Shown here: positions 1-14,800 of the stretch, piece after piece
Position numbering within the stretch: position 1 is the first letter of the stretch
Layout: every line of letters starts with the position of its first letter
Source of the DNA: Pristionchus mayeri
Taxonomy: Eukaryota > Nematoda > Chromadorea > Rhabditida > Neodiplogasteridae
Length of the DNA stretch: 64,000 bases
Assembly: GCA_036245805.1 (NCBI GenBank)
Contig: BTRK01000006.1
Coordinates: 54,057,257-54,121,256, forward strand
Reading direction: 5' to 3'
Notes under the pieces: model-generated
What the model was told of the DNA's origin: nothing
What the model saw: only the letters and a program-made list of their open reading frames with translations
The model's database searches: none
Position numbers and translations under genes: made by a program

Positions 1-146
1 ACAAAATCGCGAAAATTGCTAAATTTTTATGAAAAATGTGATATTGTAAAGTATTGAAATCTTCGGGTTTTTCAACGGAAATCGGCATAAGTAGGTCAGT
101 AAACATTGAAAACTGAAATAAAATATATCCCCAAGCGATATATTTC

Positions 147-1720
147 TTAAGAGACCATCCACCAGAAAACGTAAATAGGTCACGGATGGCTAAAATTCGA
201 AAAAATCTCTAACTTTTTTCTTGAAGTGGTCCTCATGAATGCTGATTAACAGGCTATATGGGAATGTCTATAGGTCGATTTTTAAAAAGTTACCGTAACC
301 CATCGATTTTGGGGTCGAAAAATTGCAACAAAAAAAATCAAAAGTACATCAATTATAGTTTTTCTGGTATATTTTCACCAGTAGAAAACGAATTTCGATG
401 TTAGACCTCGAGAAAATGCGATTCAAAAAAAGATCCAAAAACTGCTCAAAAAGTAACATTAGCAGTCATAACTTATTTCTACGTGAGCCGTCTTAACCGA
501 TATTGAGGTTTTACAAACTTCAACATGTAACAAGTCTACCATATTTTTTCCAGAATTTTAAAAATAGAGCCCGTTAGGTTTTTGTGTCCTCAAAGTCAGT
601 TCCCAAAGAAATGCACAAACCTGAATCACAAGGCGCAATAGACATAGCTGCCACATTTCATCTGTTGAAAGTGAGCGTTTATCTTTTCGTTGAAGCGCGT
701 TACAGGGCCTAGAAGTTGGCGAAACCGAGACATACAGGCGAGAAACGGATAGAGAGCGGGCGCTCCGTCCGCCTGACCCTCTCTCCGCCTGACCTCCCTC
801 GCCTTCCCTCGTCCTCCCCTCCCTTTACCGCTCACTCGCGCGCCTCAACCGCCGTTCTTTGCCAACTTCTAGGCCCTGTAGCGCGCTTCAACGAAAAGAT
901 AAACGCCCACTTTCAACGGATGAAATGTTCAGCTCATCATGCTCTACGTTTCTAGCCCAAAAGCTGGCAGCTATGTCTATTGCGCCTTGTGATTCAGGTT
1001 TGTGCATTTCTTTGGGAGCTGATTTTGAGGACATAAAAACCTAACGGGCTCCATTTTTAAAATTCTGGAAAAAATAAGGCAGACTTGATACATGTTGAAG
1101 TTTGTAAACCCTTAATCCCGGTTAAGACGGCTCAAATAGAAATAAGTTATGACTGCTAATGTCACTTTTGGAGCAGTTTTTGGCTACTATCATTTTTGAA
1201 TCGCATTTCTCGATCTCTAACATCGAAATTCGTTTTCTACGGATGAAAATACACCAGAAAAACTATAAGAGAGACTTTTTCAGTCAGTGAACTTGGCATT
1301 AGGCCAAAAATCGAATTCCTCCTAAATGTGCCCAGATGTAGTACTCGGTGAGTGTAGCGCAGTGGTGGCATATTTAGTGATCTAGGTCAAGCGCTGAGAA
1401 ATTCACCGAACTTTCTCTGAAGGACTACGGATCTTTCTCAATTCGCATTTTCTCGAGCTCTAACATCGAAATTCGTTTTATACTGGTGAAAATACACCAG
1501 AAAAACTATAATTGATGTACTTTAGAGATATTAAATTTTTCGACCCCAAAATCGATGGGTTACGGTAACTTTTTAAAAATCGACCTATAGACATTCCCAT
1601 TTAGCCTGTTAATCAGCATTCATGAGGACCACTTCAAGAAAAAAGTAAGAGATTTTTTCGAATTTTAGCCATCCGTGAGATTTTCCCATCTGTTACGTTC
1701 TCTGGCGGACGACCTCTTAA
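147..1720. repeat. Foldback element, TTAAGAGACC family
   Basis: The two ends are inverted copies of each other: the left arm (147-400) starts TTAAGAGACCATCCACCAG and the right arm (1480-1720) is its imperfect reverse complement ending CCTCTTAA. A second inverted pair (about 625-725 and 860-960) folds inside it and contains CGCTTCAACGAAAAGATAAA. The short ORFs here sit in the arms and mirror each other, so none is called a gene. The same terminal family recurs at 2962-5554 and 7301-8155. Confidence 0.8.
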
Positions 1721-2843
1721 ATATAAGAAAGTGAAATTTTCGATTTTCCTTGAAAAAACGAGTTTCAGCATGTTTGAGGCGATAAAAAAGCAAATATTCC
1801 TTCATGAAATTTCCTCAAAAGGTACGTAGATTCAGAATCCGAAGACATCTCAACAGGATGTGGAACTTTTTTTTCAGGGCATGAAATTTTAATAAAAATG
1901 TTTTTCGAAATTTTTGATTTTTGAAATTTTCATATATTAGACTTTTTGGTTCGTAAAAGTCGTTAACATGAAAGTTGATGAGCTCGACGAGCTGAATATT
2001 TTTCTTTTTTGAACGACCTTTTTACTCATTTTTTTCGAATTTTTCAATTTTCAAAATTACCGGAGCCGCATTTTAATCAGTTTTGAGATTTCCGGAATTC
2101 CGTCTTCACAAAAAGTTATGTGACCTTAGGGGCATCTACCACCAAAGTCGCTTTGAGATTGACGCATTTAGAACATTTTGTAAAAGGCCACCTGCGATCT
2201 CTCAGAAGACACGTGTTATAGTATTTGCCAGACATCAGTGTCCACTGTATAGTCTGCATTTTTCGTTGTGCATTCCCCGACCGATACTCTCTCTTTCTCT
2301 TTTTCTCTCTTTCTTTGTCTGTCTCTTTCTCGCACATATGTCCGCATGCCTCTATATAGAGTTCGATACATGAAACCACGCTCTCTTCATACACACACTC
2401 TTCCACAACTCGACCGGTCGAGAGAATGTATGAAATGACGAGACGGTGACTCGAATTACGAACTACCCCAATCCATCCCCCCTCCCCCCCCCCCCCTGCA
2501 GCGCCCGTCTCCTCCTCTTCCTCAGCCGCTCGAAAGCACGAAAATAACGGACAGATAGGAAGGTCCCTGAAGGGTTTCCCAAAGTTCCTATAAATGGTTC
2601 CTCATACCCTAAATTTAACTTACGATTCAGCACGTAAAATCTGCCCACGCGGCTCCAGTGGAGCATTTATCAATCAATCTGATGGAATGTGCATTTATTT
2701 CACAGCTATCGCTCCATTTTCAATTGTGTATCAGTGAACTTTTTATTAGCACATATATTCTCATAAAAGGACACTTTCACATGATTTAATCCGTCACATG
2801 ACATAAATTATGAAATATCGAAAATGAATGCTCACAGAGCAGC
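1721..2843. other. Gene-free stretch downstream of gene A
   Basis: This stretch holds low-complexity AT-rich sequence, a CT-rich tract (about 2290-2335), a poly-C run near 2485-2497 and one short hairpin (2381-2443). No coding exon was recognised. Confidence 0.5.
2381..2443. repeat. Short hairpin repeat (CTCTTCAT...ATGAAATGA..GAGA)
   Basis: CTCTCTTCATACACACACTC pairs with GAGAATGTATGAAATGACGAGA around a CGACCGGTCG centre. Related hairpins occur at 5939-6018, 16061-16134, 26653-26720 and 37272-37380, so this is a dispersed short foldback family. Confidence 0.7.
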
Positions 2844-5800
2844 TCACATATATGGATTCCGTCCCGCCGTCTTCCCAACAAGTTCCATCTGAAAAGTAGA
2901 ATCATTCCCAATTTCACGCCAATTAGTACACAAAGCCTGATAGAGCGAGCCCCTTTGCAATTTAAGAGGCCGTCCGCCAGAGAACGTAACAGATGGGGAA
3001 AACGTCACGGATGGCCAAAATTCGAAAAAATCTCAAACTTTTTTCTTGTAGTAGTCCTCATGAGTGCTGATTAACAGGCTATATGGAAATGTCTATAGGT
3101 CGATTTTAAAAAAGTTACCGTAACCCATCGATTTTGGGGCCGAAAAATTGCATATCTCAAAAGTACACCAATTATAGTTTTTCTGGTGTATTTTCACCCG
3201 TAGAAAATGAAATTTCGATGTTAGAGATCGAGACAATGCAATTCAAAAAAGATAGAAGCCAAAAACTGAAAAAGTGACATTATCAGTCATAACTTATCTC
3301 TACGTGAGCCGTCTTCACCGATATTGAGGTTTTACAAACTTCAACATGTATCAAGTCTACTATATTTTTTGCAGAATTTTTAAAATGGAGCCCGTTAGTT
3401 TTTGTGTCCTCAAACTCAGCTCCCAAAGAAATACCCAAACCTGAATCACAAGGCGCGATATACATAGCTACCAGCATTTATATTAGAAATGTAGAGCACG
3501 ATGAGTTGAATATTTCATCCGTTGAAAGTGAGCGTTTATCTTTTCGTTGAAGCGCGCTACAGGGCCTAGAAGTTGGCAAAGAACGGCGGTTGAGGCGAGC
3601 GAGTGAGCGCTAAATGGAGGGGAGGGCGAGGGAGGTCAGGTGGAGAGAGCGCCAGACGGTTAGAGCACGCTCTCTCTATCCGTTTCTCGCCATTATTTCT
3701 CGTTTTCGAAAACTTCTAAACGCTGTAGAGCGCTTCAACGAAAAGATAAACGCTCACTTTCAACAGATGAAATGTTCAGTTCATCGTGCTCTACATTTCT
3801 AGCGTAAATGCTGATAGATATGTCTATTGCGCCTTGTGATTCAGGTTTGCGCATTTCTTTGGGATCTGACTTTGAGGACACAAAAACCTAACGGGCTCCA
3901 TTTTTAAAATTCTGCAAAAAATATGGTAGACTTGATACATGTTGAAGTTTGTAAACCCTTAATCCCGGTTAAGACGGCTCAAATAGAAATAAGTTATGAC
4001 TGCTAATGTCACTTTTGGAGCAGTTTTTGGCTACTATCATTTTTGAATCGCATTTCTCGATCTCTAACATCGAAATTCGTTTTCTATGGATGAAAATACA
4101 CCAGAAAAACTATAAGAGAGACTTTTTCAGTCAGTGAACTTGGCATTAGGCCAAAAATCGAATTCCTCCTAAATGTGCCCAGATGTAGTACTCGGTGAGT
4201 GTAGCGCAGTGGTGGCATATTTAGTGATCTAGGTCAAGCGCTGAGAAATTCACCGAACTTTCTCTGAAGGACTACGGTATTCATTTTTTTCTCTTTCGCT
4301 CTCGCTTGGAATAGTGCATATCTAGAAAGACTCGCCGTACTCTGCTCATTATCTGACCCAAGTTTCATCTCAATTGGATTAAAATCGACGGCAAAAAATT
4401 AAAATTTGAATTTAAATTTTAGCTCGTTCAGATGGGTGGGTAGATACGTTGTTTATTCCTTTCGTTTGTACTGCGGGCTGATAGCTATCTATTAAAAAAT
4501 TTCAAGAAAAATAAAAAATAAACTTTTTGAGTAAAGGGCAAAAATGTAGGAAAAAGTTAGTTCATGATCATGTCACTGGCCTACCGTACCCCAAGCGAAC
4601 CTGAGGAAAATTGTTCTAGAGGTATCCTACACGCAGTACTCGATGTGGGAATACCTGCAGCATCAATGGAATTTCGATAGGCATCCGCGCGCGCGAGAGC
4701 TCTGATGCTAAAAACCTACCGTATATTTCGATAATATTCATCATTCACGCGCTGGAGCGCGCAGATGCGTATCGAAATTTTACTGGTGGTGGTAGATTAC
4801 CCTCGTCGAGTACTGCGTGTAGGACAATTCTAGAACGATTTTCCTTCTTTTCGATTGGGGTACGGTAGGCCACTATCATGAACTGACTTTTTTCTACATT
4901 TTTGCCATTTTCTCAAAAAGTGTATTTTTTATTTTGCATGAAATTTTTTAACAGATAGCTATCAGCCCGCAGTACAAAACAAAGGAATAAACAAACGTAT
5001 CTACCCACCCATCTGAACGAGCTAAAATTTAAATTCAAATTTTAATTTTTTGCCGTCGATGGATTTTAATCCAATTGAGATGAAACTTGGGTCAGATAAT
5101 GAGCAGAGTACGGCGAGTCTTTCTAGATATGCGCCGTTCTAAGCGAGAGCGAAAGAGAAGAAAAAAATGAATACCGTAATCCTTCAGAGAAAGTTCTGTG
5201 AATTTCTCAGCGCTTGACCTAGATCACTAAATATGTCACCACTGCGCTACACTAACCGAGTACTACATGTTGGCACATGTAGGTGGTATTCGATTTTTTA
5301 TCTAATGCCAAGGGTCTTCACAAATATGTTCACTGAGTCAAAAAGTCTCCCATAATTGGTGTACTTTTGAGATATGCAATTTTTCGGCCCCAAAATCGAT
5401 GGGTTACGTTAACTTTTTAAAAATCGACCTATAGACATTTCCATATAGCCTGTTAATCAGCACTCATGTGGACCACTTCAAGAAAAAGTTTGAGATTTTT
5501 TCGAATTTTGGCCGTCCGTGACCTATGTACGTTTTCTGGTGGATGGTCTCTTAAACGCTCCGACATGCATAGATTGGAGCTTCAAATGAACAATGGTCAA
5601 GAATTGACGCTAAATGCAATCACTTCCATGCTAACCTGCTGTTTCAATATCCTGTGTGCCATCTTGTCGTAAACTCTCTTCCTCGTCTCATTATCGATCT
5701 GTAGTCGACCCTCCATCAACCAGCCCTCCGTGCCCGCCTGGAAGTTGTATTGTACTGTTGCACTGCTTGTGTTGTTATCAAAACTAAAAAAAATTGATGG

Positions 5801-8800
5801 CTTCTCTCTCATTTTTATCAAATGTATATGAATTAGAAGGCGTTCTCCGCAAGATCAGGAGGTAAGACCAGGAGATGGAGGGTACAAGACTTCAAAATGA
5901 CCTTAGTGACGTGCAATGCATATGAGAAGGTGAGGAATCGTCTGACTATCTGCATTCCACACACACTATCTCGTCGGTTAGAGATACGAGAGAGTGTGGG
6001 AAATGGAGAGAGTCAGACGATTGCTCGGGAAGGGTATACTCCCATGTGATTGTTTTGTCTCTACCTCAACATTTTGACCCACCAATTTTGAAAAAAAAAT
6101 GAAATAACCGAGTTGGTCAAGTTCAAGCTCGAAAAAGTCGAAGAGTCTGTTTGTATATATTATGAACGAGAATGGAAGCATCAATCAACTCACCTTACAC
6201 TTGTCGATTTTCAGCGTATTCAGAATTGGGAAAACTAATTTGCAATCGTCATTTGCTTCGTAGTTCAACAGTGAATGTCGGCACTTTTGACTTCCGTTCT
6301 CGTCGGAGGGGAAGGGTTTGAAGTTCTTAAAAAAATGTTTTTTTCATATAGTTGTCAATTTTGTTATCTTTCGGAAAAAAAAGTTGCACTTATTGGTAAA
6401 ATTCGATAAAGTCTGGTTTGCCGACAACGTGTCACCGTCATTATTGTCAGATCGAGTGAGTGCACACAAATATGTCACAATGCTACAGTGAAAGACGTGT
6501 CATAGCTGGTTGGCAAAACGTGTTCGGAGTAACAATTGCAAACAACTACAACATTCACAATATCATCTCAATGAGTTCCATGGTTAAAAAAAGGGTAAAG
6601 GTGCAGCAACATCAGACGATTTTACAGCCGTAAACGACTACGCTAGGTGGTGCGCTGCGGTGATGCCGAGTACCGCTAGGACTACGTATCACTGCTGTCC
6701 AAGGTGCTTCTAGGGAACGTTACCTTTCGCGACCGAGGTCACTACCAATTTCCCTATTGAAACAACACGCAAACTATATGTTGTACTCCTTACCTCCTCC
6801 TTGAGAGAGTGCATCATGAAGTCGTCCGTGGCCCAAGCGGAGTGGAAGATCCACAGATCATGCGCCCAGCCATCTCCCTGCAAATATTAATTTTGAAACC
6901 TAAAAAAGTTTTAAAATATATAAAAAAATAAAAACCCGCAAAATCAAAATATAAATCTGAGTAACTTGAGCGTTGCCATGTTCAAGCGTAACATCAATTG
7001 TTGTTGATGAGATACCATGAAGTAAAACTCATTCGAGATCGAAATGAAGAATCCAATTTTCATAATATTCACTCGCCTTCTGGAAGATCTTGAGCTTGTG
7101 TTCGGGGAAGTGGACGCGTTCACCGATTACCTAAATTATTTTCCTATTATTAGATAAGTAAATTATATTCAGTTATAATATTACCTTATATTCGGCTTTA
7201 ACAGTGAAACAACAAAGTTCAGACCACAATCTTACCACGTATAACATTATTTTTAACATTTCCGATATTTAGTCAATATTCGTTTCAGAAATATCATACA
7301 TTAAGAGACCCTCCACCAGAGAACGGAACAGGTCCACGGATGGCGAAAAATTCGATAATCCCCAAACTTTTTTCCAAAGTGTATGCTCCGAGTGCTGATT
7401 GACGGCCGCAATAACTAATGCTGGGGGTCGATTTTGAAAAAGTTTCGGATACCCCCAATTTTTGGGGTCGGAAAAGTCGATATCTCAGAATTAGATGGAA
7501 AGTAGATATTCGGACGTATTTTCACTCGTAGAATAAGAATTTCTATATTAGAATGCGAGAAAATGCGAAACAAAAAAGTGTGGGTCGAAAAACCACTTTT
7601 CCGGTCATATTTTGCTCGATTGTTAAAAATCTAAAATTTTCGGAGTGTTCTAGCTATGCTTTTCAGAATCTACGTGTAAAATAATGCTTAGGCGCAAAAT
7701 ATCAGAATTTTAAAATCATGTATATTTGATGAAATTTAGGTCCAAAGTGTGTCAGAACCGTCAAAATGCCGCTAGAATACTCCGAAATGTTTCGATTTTT
7801 TACAATCGAGCAAAATATGACCGGAAAAGTGGTTTTTCGACCCACACTTTTTTGTTTCGCATTTTCTCACATTCTAATATCGAAATTCGTTTTCTGCGAG
7901 TGAAAATACGTCAGATTATCTACTTTACATCTAATTCTGAGATATCGACTTTTCCGACCCCAAAAATTGGGGGTATCCGAAACTTGGGGGGGGGGGGTAA
8001 ACTTTTTCAAAATCGGCCCCCAGCCTTAGTTATTGCGGCCGTCAATCAGCACTCGGGGCCTACACTTTAGAAAAAAAGTAAGGGAATTATCGAATTTTGG
8101 CCATCCGTGGACCCCTGCACAGTTGTTACGTTCTCTCGTGGAGGGTCTCTTTTAAGATATCTTAACATGTATATCACGAGTCAATGGATGAAATACTGAC
8201 CATCACGGAACATTTTCAAAAAAGTTGTGACAGATTCGACAATACACTAGACAAAAGATTTCGAAAAATATGGTCTATTGGTCCCAGAGCCGGCTTTAAG
8301 GAATTTTCCGGTTTTGCACCCGGCTATTCTGTATTTCAGCTCCCAGACGAGCTAGAGAAATGGCATTGGGCTCAAAATGTGCGGAAAATTATTTCCAGCA
8401 ACTTTTATGTTAAATGCAAGACGATCAGACTAAAAGTAAAAATGAGCCGGATGAAAAACATGTTTTGCCATCAAAAAATAAATATTCTCTCTATCAAGCG
8501 GAAGCGTGCTACAGAATTTTAATGCAGATTTTGAAACAATAAGTGTACATGTATAATATAAAAATATAAAACCGGATTCGAAGTGTCTCCTACTTGGCAA
8601 TTTTACTCTTTTTTTCTTCTTTTAACGTTCAAAAATTGTTGCTGGTGAAAAGCATGAGTAGAATATCGTCTTTTGGAGCGTGGTTCTAATCGCATTTTTT
8701 TGATTCAAAATTTTTATTCAAAATTTTGCTCAATTTTAAAATATCTTGGAACGTCGCGCTCATCCTCGAAGAACCATGCTCCAAAAGACGATTTTCTACT

Positions 8801-11800
8801 CATGCTTTTCACCAGCAACAATTTTTGAACAATTTTTGAAAAACAAGAAAAATCAGAGTTTCGAAAAAGTAGTTTTTCGATTTTTTCTTCATAGTAGCAT
8901 GTTTGAGTAAAAATTGCCAAGTAGGAGACACTTCGAATCCGGTTTTTATATTTTGATATTATACATATACACTTACTGTTTCATAATCTGCATTAAAATT
9001 CTGTAGCACGCTTCCGCTTGATAGAGAGAATATTTATTTTTTGATGGCAAAACATGTTTTTCATCCGGATCATTTTTACTTTTAGTCTGATCGTCTTGCA
9101 TTTAACAGAAAAGTTGCTGGAAATAATTTTCCGCACATTTTGAGCCCAATGCCATCTCTCTAGCTCGTCTGGGAGCTGAAACACAGAATAGCCGGGTGCA
9201 AAACCGGAAAATTCCTAAAAGCCGGCTCTGGGACCAATGGACCATATTTTTCGAAATCTGTTGTCTAGTATATTCTACCACTATAATATGAGTCGAATCT
9301 GGCGCAACTTTTTTGAAAATGTTCCCGCTCACCCCCGCTGGCTCGTGATACACGTGTTAAAAGATACATCCGCATGTGTTCTAGTTGATGTGAATCGCTG
9401 CTTTGAAAGACCATAAACAACTGCACCAACAAAAAATAAAAATTAATTTCATACCATCCTGGTGCACGTCTGCATACCAAAGAGTGTTTCGAAGCCGTCG
9501 GATTTCTCCCATAGCGAGAGACAGAGGGAGGCCACTCTATATATAGTGATTAAAAGACTCCGAACATGAGACTTTTTCGATGTGAGTTCAAATTAGGTGA
9601 ATATTACCCTGGACTTGTTTATTTTAGATATCGGGTTACTATAGTATCGATTTAACAGAGGATATCCAAGAGAATTTGTGTATTCCCTTTAGTATCCGTG
9701 CAAGGAAAACCTAACCTACAGTCACGCCCATAAGTCACCGGACACTTTTGGAATGGGTTTGAACTTTTTGCTCAGGAAATATATCATTCCGAGGCTAGGA
9801 CGTTATGCACCGAATTCATCGGAGATTTTTCTTTTTGATATTGGGGTATGATGCAATAGCCTAGTCATTGTGTAGTGATGACGCAATCAAAATGTACTTT
9901 TTCAAAACGGCATTATTCTTACATGGATTTTTTCCTGCTGGCCAAACTTTCTGAGGTTGGAGACATGCACGAGGGCTACCCAGAAAATTTTTTTGAGGTT
10001 GCTGCGCGACCGCACATTTGCTGCAGCCTTGCTGCAAAATCGAGATCGGAAATTCAGATCTCGGCTCCTAGACAAGCTAGAGACTCGCTCAAAGCATCAA
10101 AATGATCGCAATCTTGAGTACAGATGATCCTGAGATTATGAAAACAATATCTCGACATTTACCCTCAAGCATGAAAAAATCACTTTTTTCCATGACCATT
10201 TTTTGGACAACCATAATTTTGTGGGAAAGTTAGGAAAAAATCTGGTTTTTACATAGGAATGTTCAACATGTATTGAAGGACTGATGCCCCACTTTTTAGA
10301 GCGATTGGATACCTCTCCTGCCCGTGGCGTGCTTTTTTCGGAGGTATACTCGTGCGGGAAACACCCTGTTTACGCACTCTCGTCGTCTGTACTCTCTCGC
10401 CCATAATGGTAAACAGGGTGTTTCCAGACTCTAGTATCCCTCCGAAAAAAGCACGCCACGGGCAGGAGAAGTACCCAATCGCTCTAAAAAGTGGGGCATC
10501 AGTCCTTCAATATATTTTGAACATTCCTATGCACCTAACTTTTACCTAACTTTCCCACAAAGTTATGGTTGTCCAAAAAATGGTCATGTAAAAAAGTGAT
10601 TTTTTCATGCCCTGAGGGTAAATGTCGAGATATTGTTTTCATAATATCAGGATCATATGTACTCAAGATGGCGATCATTTTGATGCCTTGAGCGAGTCTC
10701 TAGCTTGTCTAGGAGCCGAGATCTGAATTTCCGACATCAATATTGCAGCAAGGCTGCAGCAAACGCAGCAATCTCAAAAAAACATTTCTGGGTAGCCCTC
10801 GTGCATGACTCCAACCTCAGAAAGTTTGGCCAGCAGGAAAAAATTCAGGTAAGAATAATGCCGTTCTCCGATGAATTCGGTGCATAACGTCCTAGCCTCA
10901 GAATGATATATTTCCTGAGTAAAAAGTTCAAACCCATTCCAAAAGTGTCCGGTGACTTATGGGCGCGACTGTATGTTCACAATTTGACCCTAGGGGTACT
11001 TTATCAAGTAAATCACGAAAATCGATCGAGGAAGTCGTATCTGTAACCCTTCATTTCGAGTGTCGTTTCGAGGATGGTCGGCTTTGGAATCGTTTGAACG
11101 GCCCATCCAAACCCCATACATGTCTAGTATATGAAATATCTCGACGAGGTAAATTTTCATGCTGCATGTGAATGTTGCAATTTTGATCGTGCTAGCACGA
11201 TCAAAATTGGCGGCCAAAAATGGTGTTCGACAACAATCAGGATTTAATTACATTCGATTCCGCATGCATTTTCCCCTGTACGAATATAGGGACCACCATC
11301 ACAGTGAAAAATGCAATTTCCTTCAGATAAATCTAGAGCAAGTGATTCTTTATAGCCGTCCAATCTGATTTAACTAATGTTTAGTAGGCCACCAATGCAA
11401 ACTTTTCTGAGAAAATTGGAACGATCATCCAGTGCCCGCGTCTACTATAGTTCGCGGAACGTTATTATTCGCGGAACGCTAAAATATTTTGGACATAAAT
11501 CGCTCCCTTGATTGTAGCCGTGACGAGCCGCGAATTTTCTAAGTTTCCATCGATTGTGGGCCACTATGACCATAACATTTAAAATAATTGGAGCTTTTTT
11601 CCAGCGCCCGCGTTTTTTTACATTATCTTAATGATCAAAACATTGTGCGCGCTTTGTCAGTGTATAACAATCGCGGGCGCTGGAGAAAAGGTCTAATTTT
11701 TAGATGTGTAATGGTGGTACCAGTCCATTATCGATGTAAACTTAGTAAATGCGCGGCTCTCCATAAACATGCGCGCTAGAGCTCTTCTTAGGCCCGCGTC

Positions 11801-14800
11801 TCGCGTCTCGTCATTCTCCCTTAGTAGAATACAGTGGAATCGTTTTTGAGCCAGCTACGTGCAATTAGTGAAATGCTTGGTGGTCCCTAGTACGCATATT
11901 TATAGGGAAATCGACCCTTCACTTCCAACATGAAAAATGCATATCTGGTTCAGATCTTTCAGAATTACTTTACCTGTATGGAAGGTGGATGAGACGTCTT
12001 AAATAATTTTGTGAATATGTTAAATTTTTCTTGTACGGTCGTATCTTGGTTCTATCAGATTGTTTCTGTTATTACTGCAGTTTGTGCTTATGAAGTAAAC
12101 GAAAACCCCTCCATTTTTAGTTTGGGGCTATGATACCCCATTCAGGTGGAAAGCGACACCCATCTTATTCAGAGGATCAATGTACGATAAAAGAGCCCAT
12201 CCATGCAGAAATGAAATAACAACGAATTAGCTAGACCTACTGCCCTGCGAACGGCGTTATGTTGACGTTATGTCCCCTTCACAATCGATACCTGCTTCTG
12301 GTCTTTGGGTCTCTATTCTCGGGCACTAGATACTGCATAAGGAAGGGATGCAGCGCTCCGTTGTCCGTCCCGTGGAACGAGTTGGGCAACTGACAATTAA
12401 AACATATTATTATTTATTATTTTACAAAATGATATTTTCATTGAATATAACATTACGTTTGTGGTTATACGAGTTTATTTCGGGTTGATTATATTCAATG
12501 CTTGAACAAACCTTGAATTCGAATCCCGCGAATTCATCAACCCATCCTCGTCCGCGTTCGTTGTTCTTAACCAGGAACGATAGCGCGGCGTACTGCAATT
12601 AAATTACTGTTAACAATTCTAACGGGCCGTAAAATATTTAACGTGACCGTAAATCATAATACGGACTAATCGGACCGTAAAATATTTAACGAACCTGTTT
12701 CATGCTTTGATGTTATGCATGCCATATGGTAAGTATAACTATGATTAGATACCACAAGTCACGCCCACTTTAAAGTATTCCGAATTCGCTCAAAGTCCGC
12801 AAGAGCTCCAACAGCTCGAATTCTTAACCAAATTGAACGACCACAAATTATGCACAAACCACAAACTACAAACGAACACAAATTAATAAGAAGAGCTAAG
12901 GTTTTTTGCAATTGCTACGGCAAAACTACGAAAAATAATGTGGTAATCAATTTGTAAACCTCATAATTATAGAACCGATCGAAGAGGTAGATCTCGTAGC
13001 CATCTTCAAAATATTCCTCTATCAACCTGAATTCATCATACTATTTCATATAAATGCCTCATCTTCAGTGGTGTGCTTACCACGGATCTCCGGTAATACT
13101 GCAGGAACCGAAGCGACAGAAAATAAATTTGGGTCATGGATTTCGCTGAGACCAGAAAGACTGACCACAGCGAGGATGAGGAACACGCCGATCCCATTCC
13201 TTTTTTCAAAATTAGCATATTTTGACCTACCACTTTGGCTGACTGGATCTAGGTAATTTTTTGACCTACAGGGATCGCATTTTTTCCATTCGATTCGTAT
13301 TCAGGTCATATACAAATGAGTTCAAGACGCTCCGTGCAGAAATCACGCCTTCACTTGTTATGCCCAAAAAACCGATTTGTTTGATTGTGATATACCTTTT
13401 CTGATGAGAAAGGTACGATTTTTATGCTTGATTCGGATTCCCAATCCCAGAATTGAGGTACGTACATAGTTCATTGCTCATAACTCGAGGCGCATCATAT
13501 CGCCACTCAGTGGGTAGGATCAGAACTTGGTGCGATTTTTTGACAGAAACACTTTTCGGTGTGTTTCTAGGTTCCGGCTTATGCAAATTTGCAAAGCAGG
13601 GGTACTTTACGATAGCTATTGAACAGATCTACAAGAATAACTAATTGGTCCAATACTCAAAAGTAGGCCGTTTTCGAGATACGACGTGAAAAGATCATTC
13701 ACAGGTTTACAGTGGAGCGATTTGCTCGTCTTCCACTGAGAACTACTAAATTCTGTATCTCGAAAACGGCCAACTTTTGCGTATTAGACCCCTTAACCAT
13801 TCTTAGAGATCTGCTCAATAGCTATCGTAAAGTACCCCTAATTTGCAAATTTGCATAAGCCGGAACCTAGAAACACGCCGAAAAGTGTTTCTTTCAAAAA
13901 AATCGCACCAAGTTCTGATCCTACCTAGGGAGTGGCGATATGATACGCCTCGAGTTATGAGTAATGAACTATGTACGTATCTCAATTCGGGGATGGGGAA
14001 TCCGAATCAAGGATAAAAATCGTACCTTTCTCATCAGAAAAGGTAGATCACAATCAAAAAATCGTTTTTTGGGCTTTTTCGAATACGAGGCTTCAAGAGA
14101 TCGCTAAAATTAAGCAAAAATAATGTCCGGGGCAGAATTGAATGGCGATCACGCCTGTCTAATTCATTTTTCATTAATTATTAAAATTAATTAATTAAAA
14201 TTAACTTTTGAACGCTTTAATTGTACCCGGAGAGACTAGCACCAATCTGACCGTAATGAAGAGAGGATTCCAAAAATGTCTTAAAATCTGTGAAAAAAGG
14301 TCGCGGTAAGATTTAAGGGGGGATATTGTGAAGTTCATGGCGGATAAAAGCGACGAATCGATTGATTGGCGCAGAGGAGGGAGGATGGGAAGGGGTCACG
14401 AGAGAGAGACAGGGGTAGATCAAGGGAAGGTAACAATGAATCGCCGATTTTATCTGCCAGAAACTTCACAATATCTCCCCTTAAATCTTACCGCTACCTT
14501 TTTTCACAGATTTTAAGACATTTTTGGAATCCTCTCTTCATTACGGTCAGATTGGTGCTAGTCTCTCCGGGTATAATTAAAGCGTTCAAAAGTTAATTTT
14601 AATTAATTAATTTTAATAATTAATGAAAAATGAATTAGACAGGCGTGATCGCCATTCAATTCTGCCCCAGACATTATTTTTGCTTAATTTTAGCGATCTC
14701 TTGAAGCCTCGTATTCGAAAAAGTCAGATTTCGACGTCACGCCATCTGAAGCCAACGAATAATTTCTGAGCAAAATGAATATGCCTATCGTCATCAGCGT

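Noticed and set aside
8184..8522. 112-aa ORF
   Set aside because: Arm of a foldback; the same peptide appears on the opposite strand at 8993-9184.
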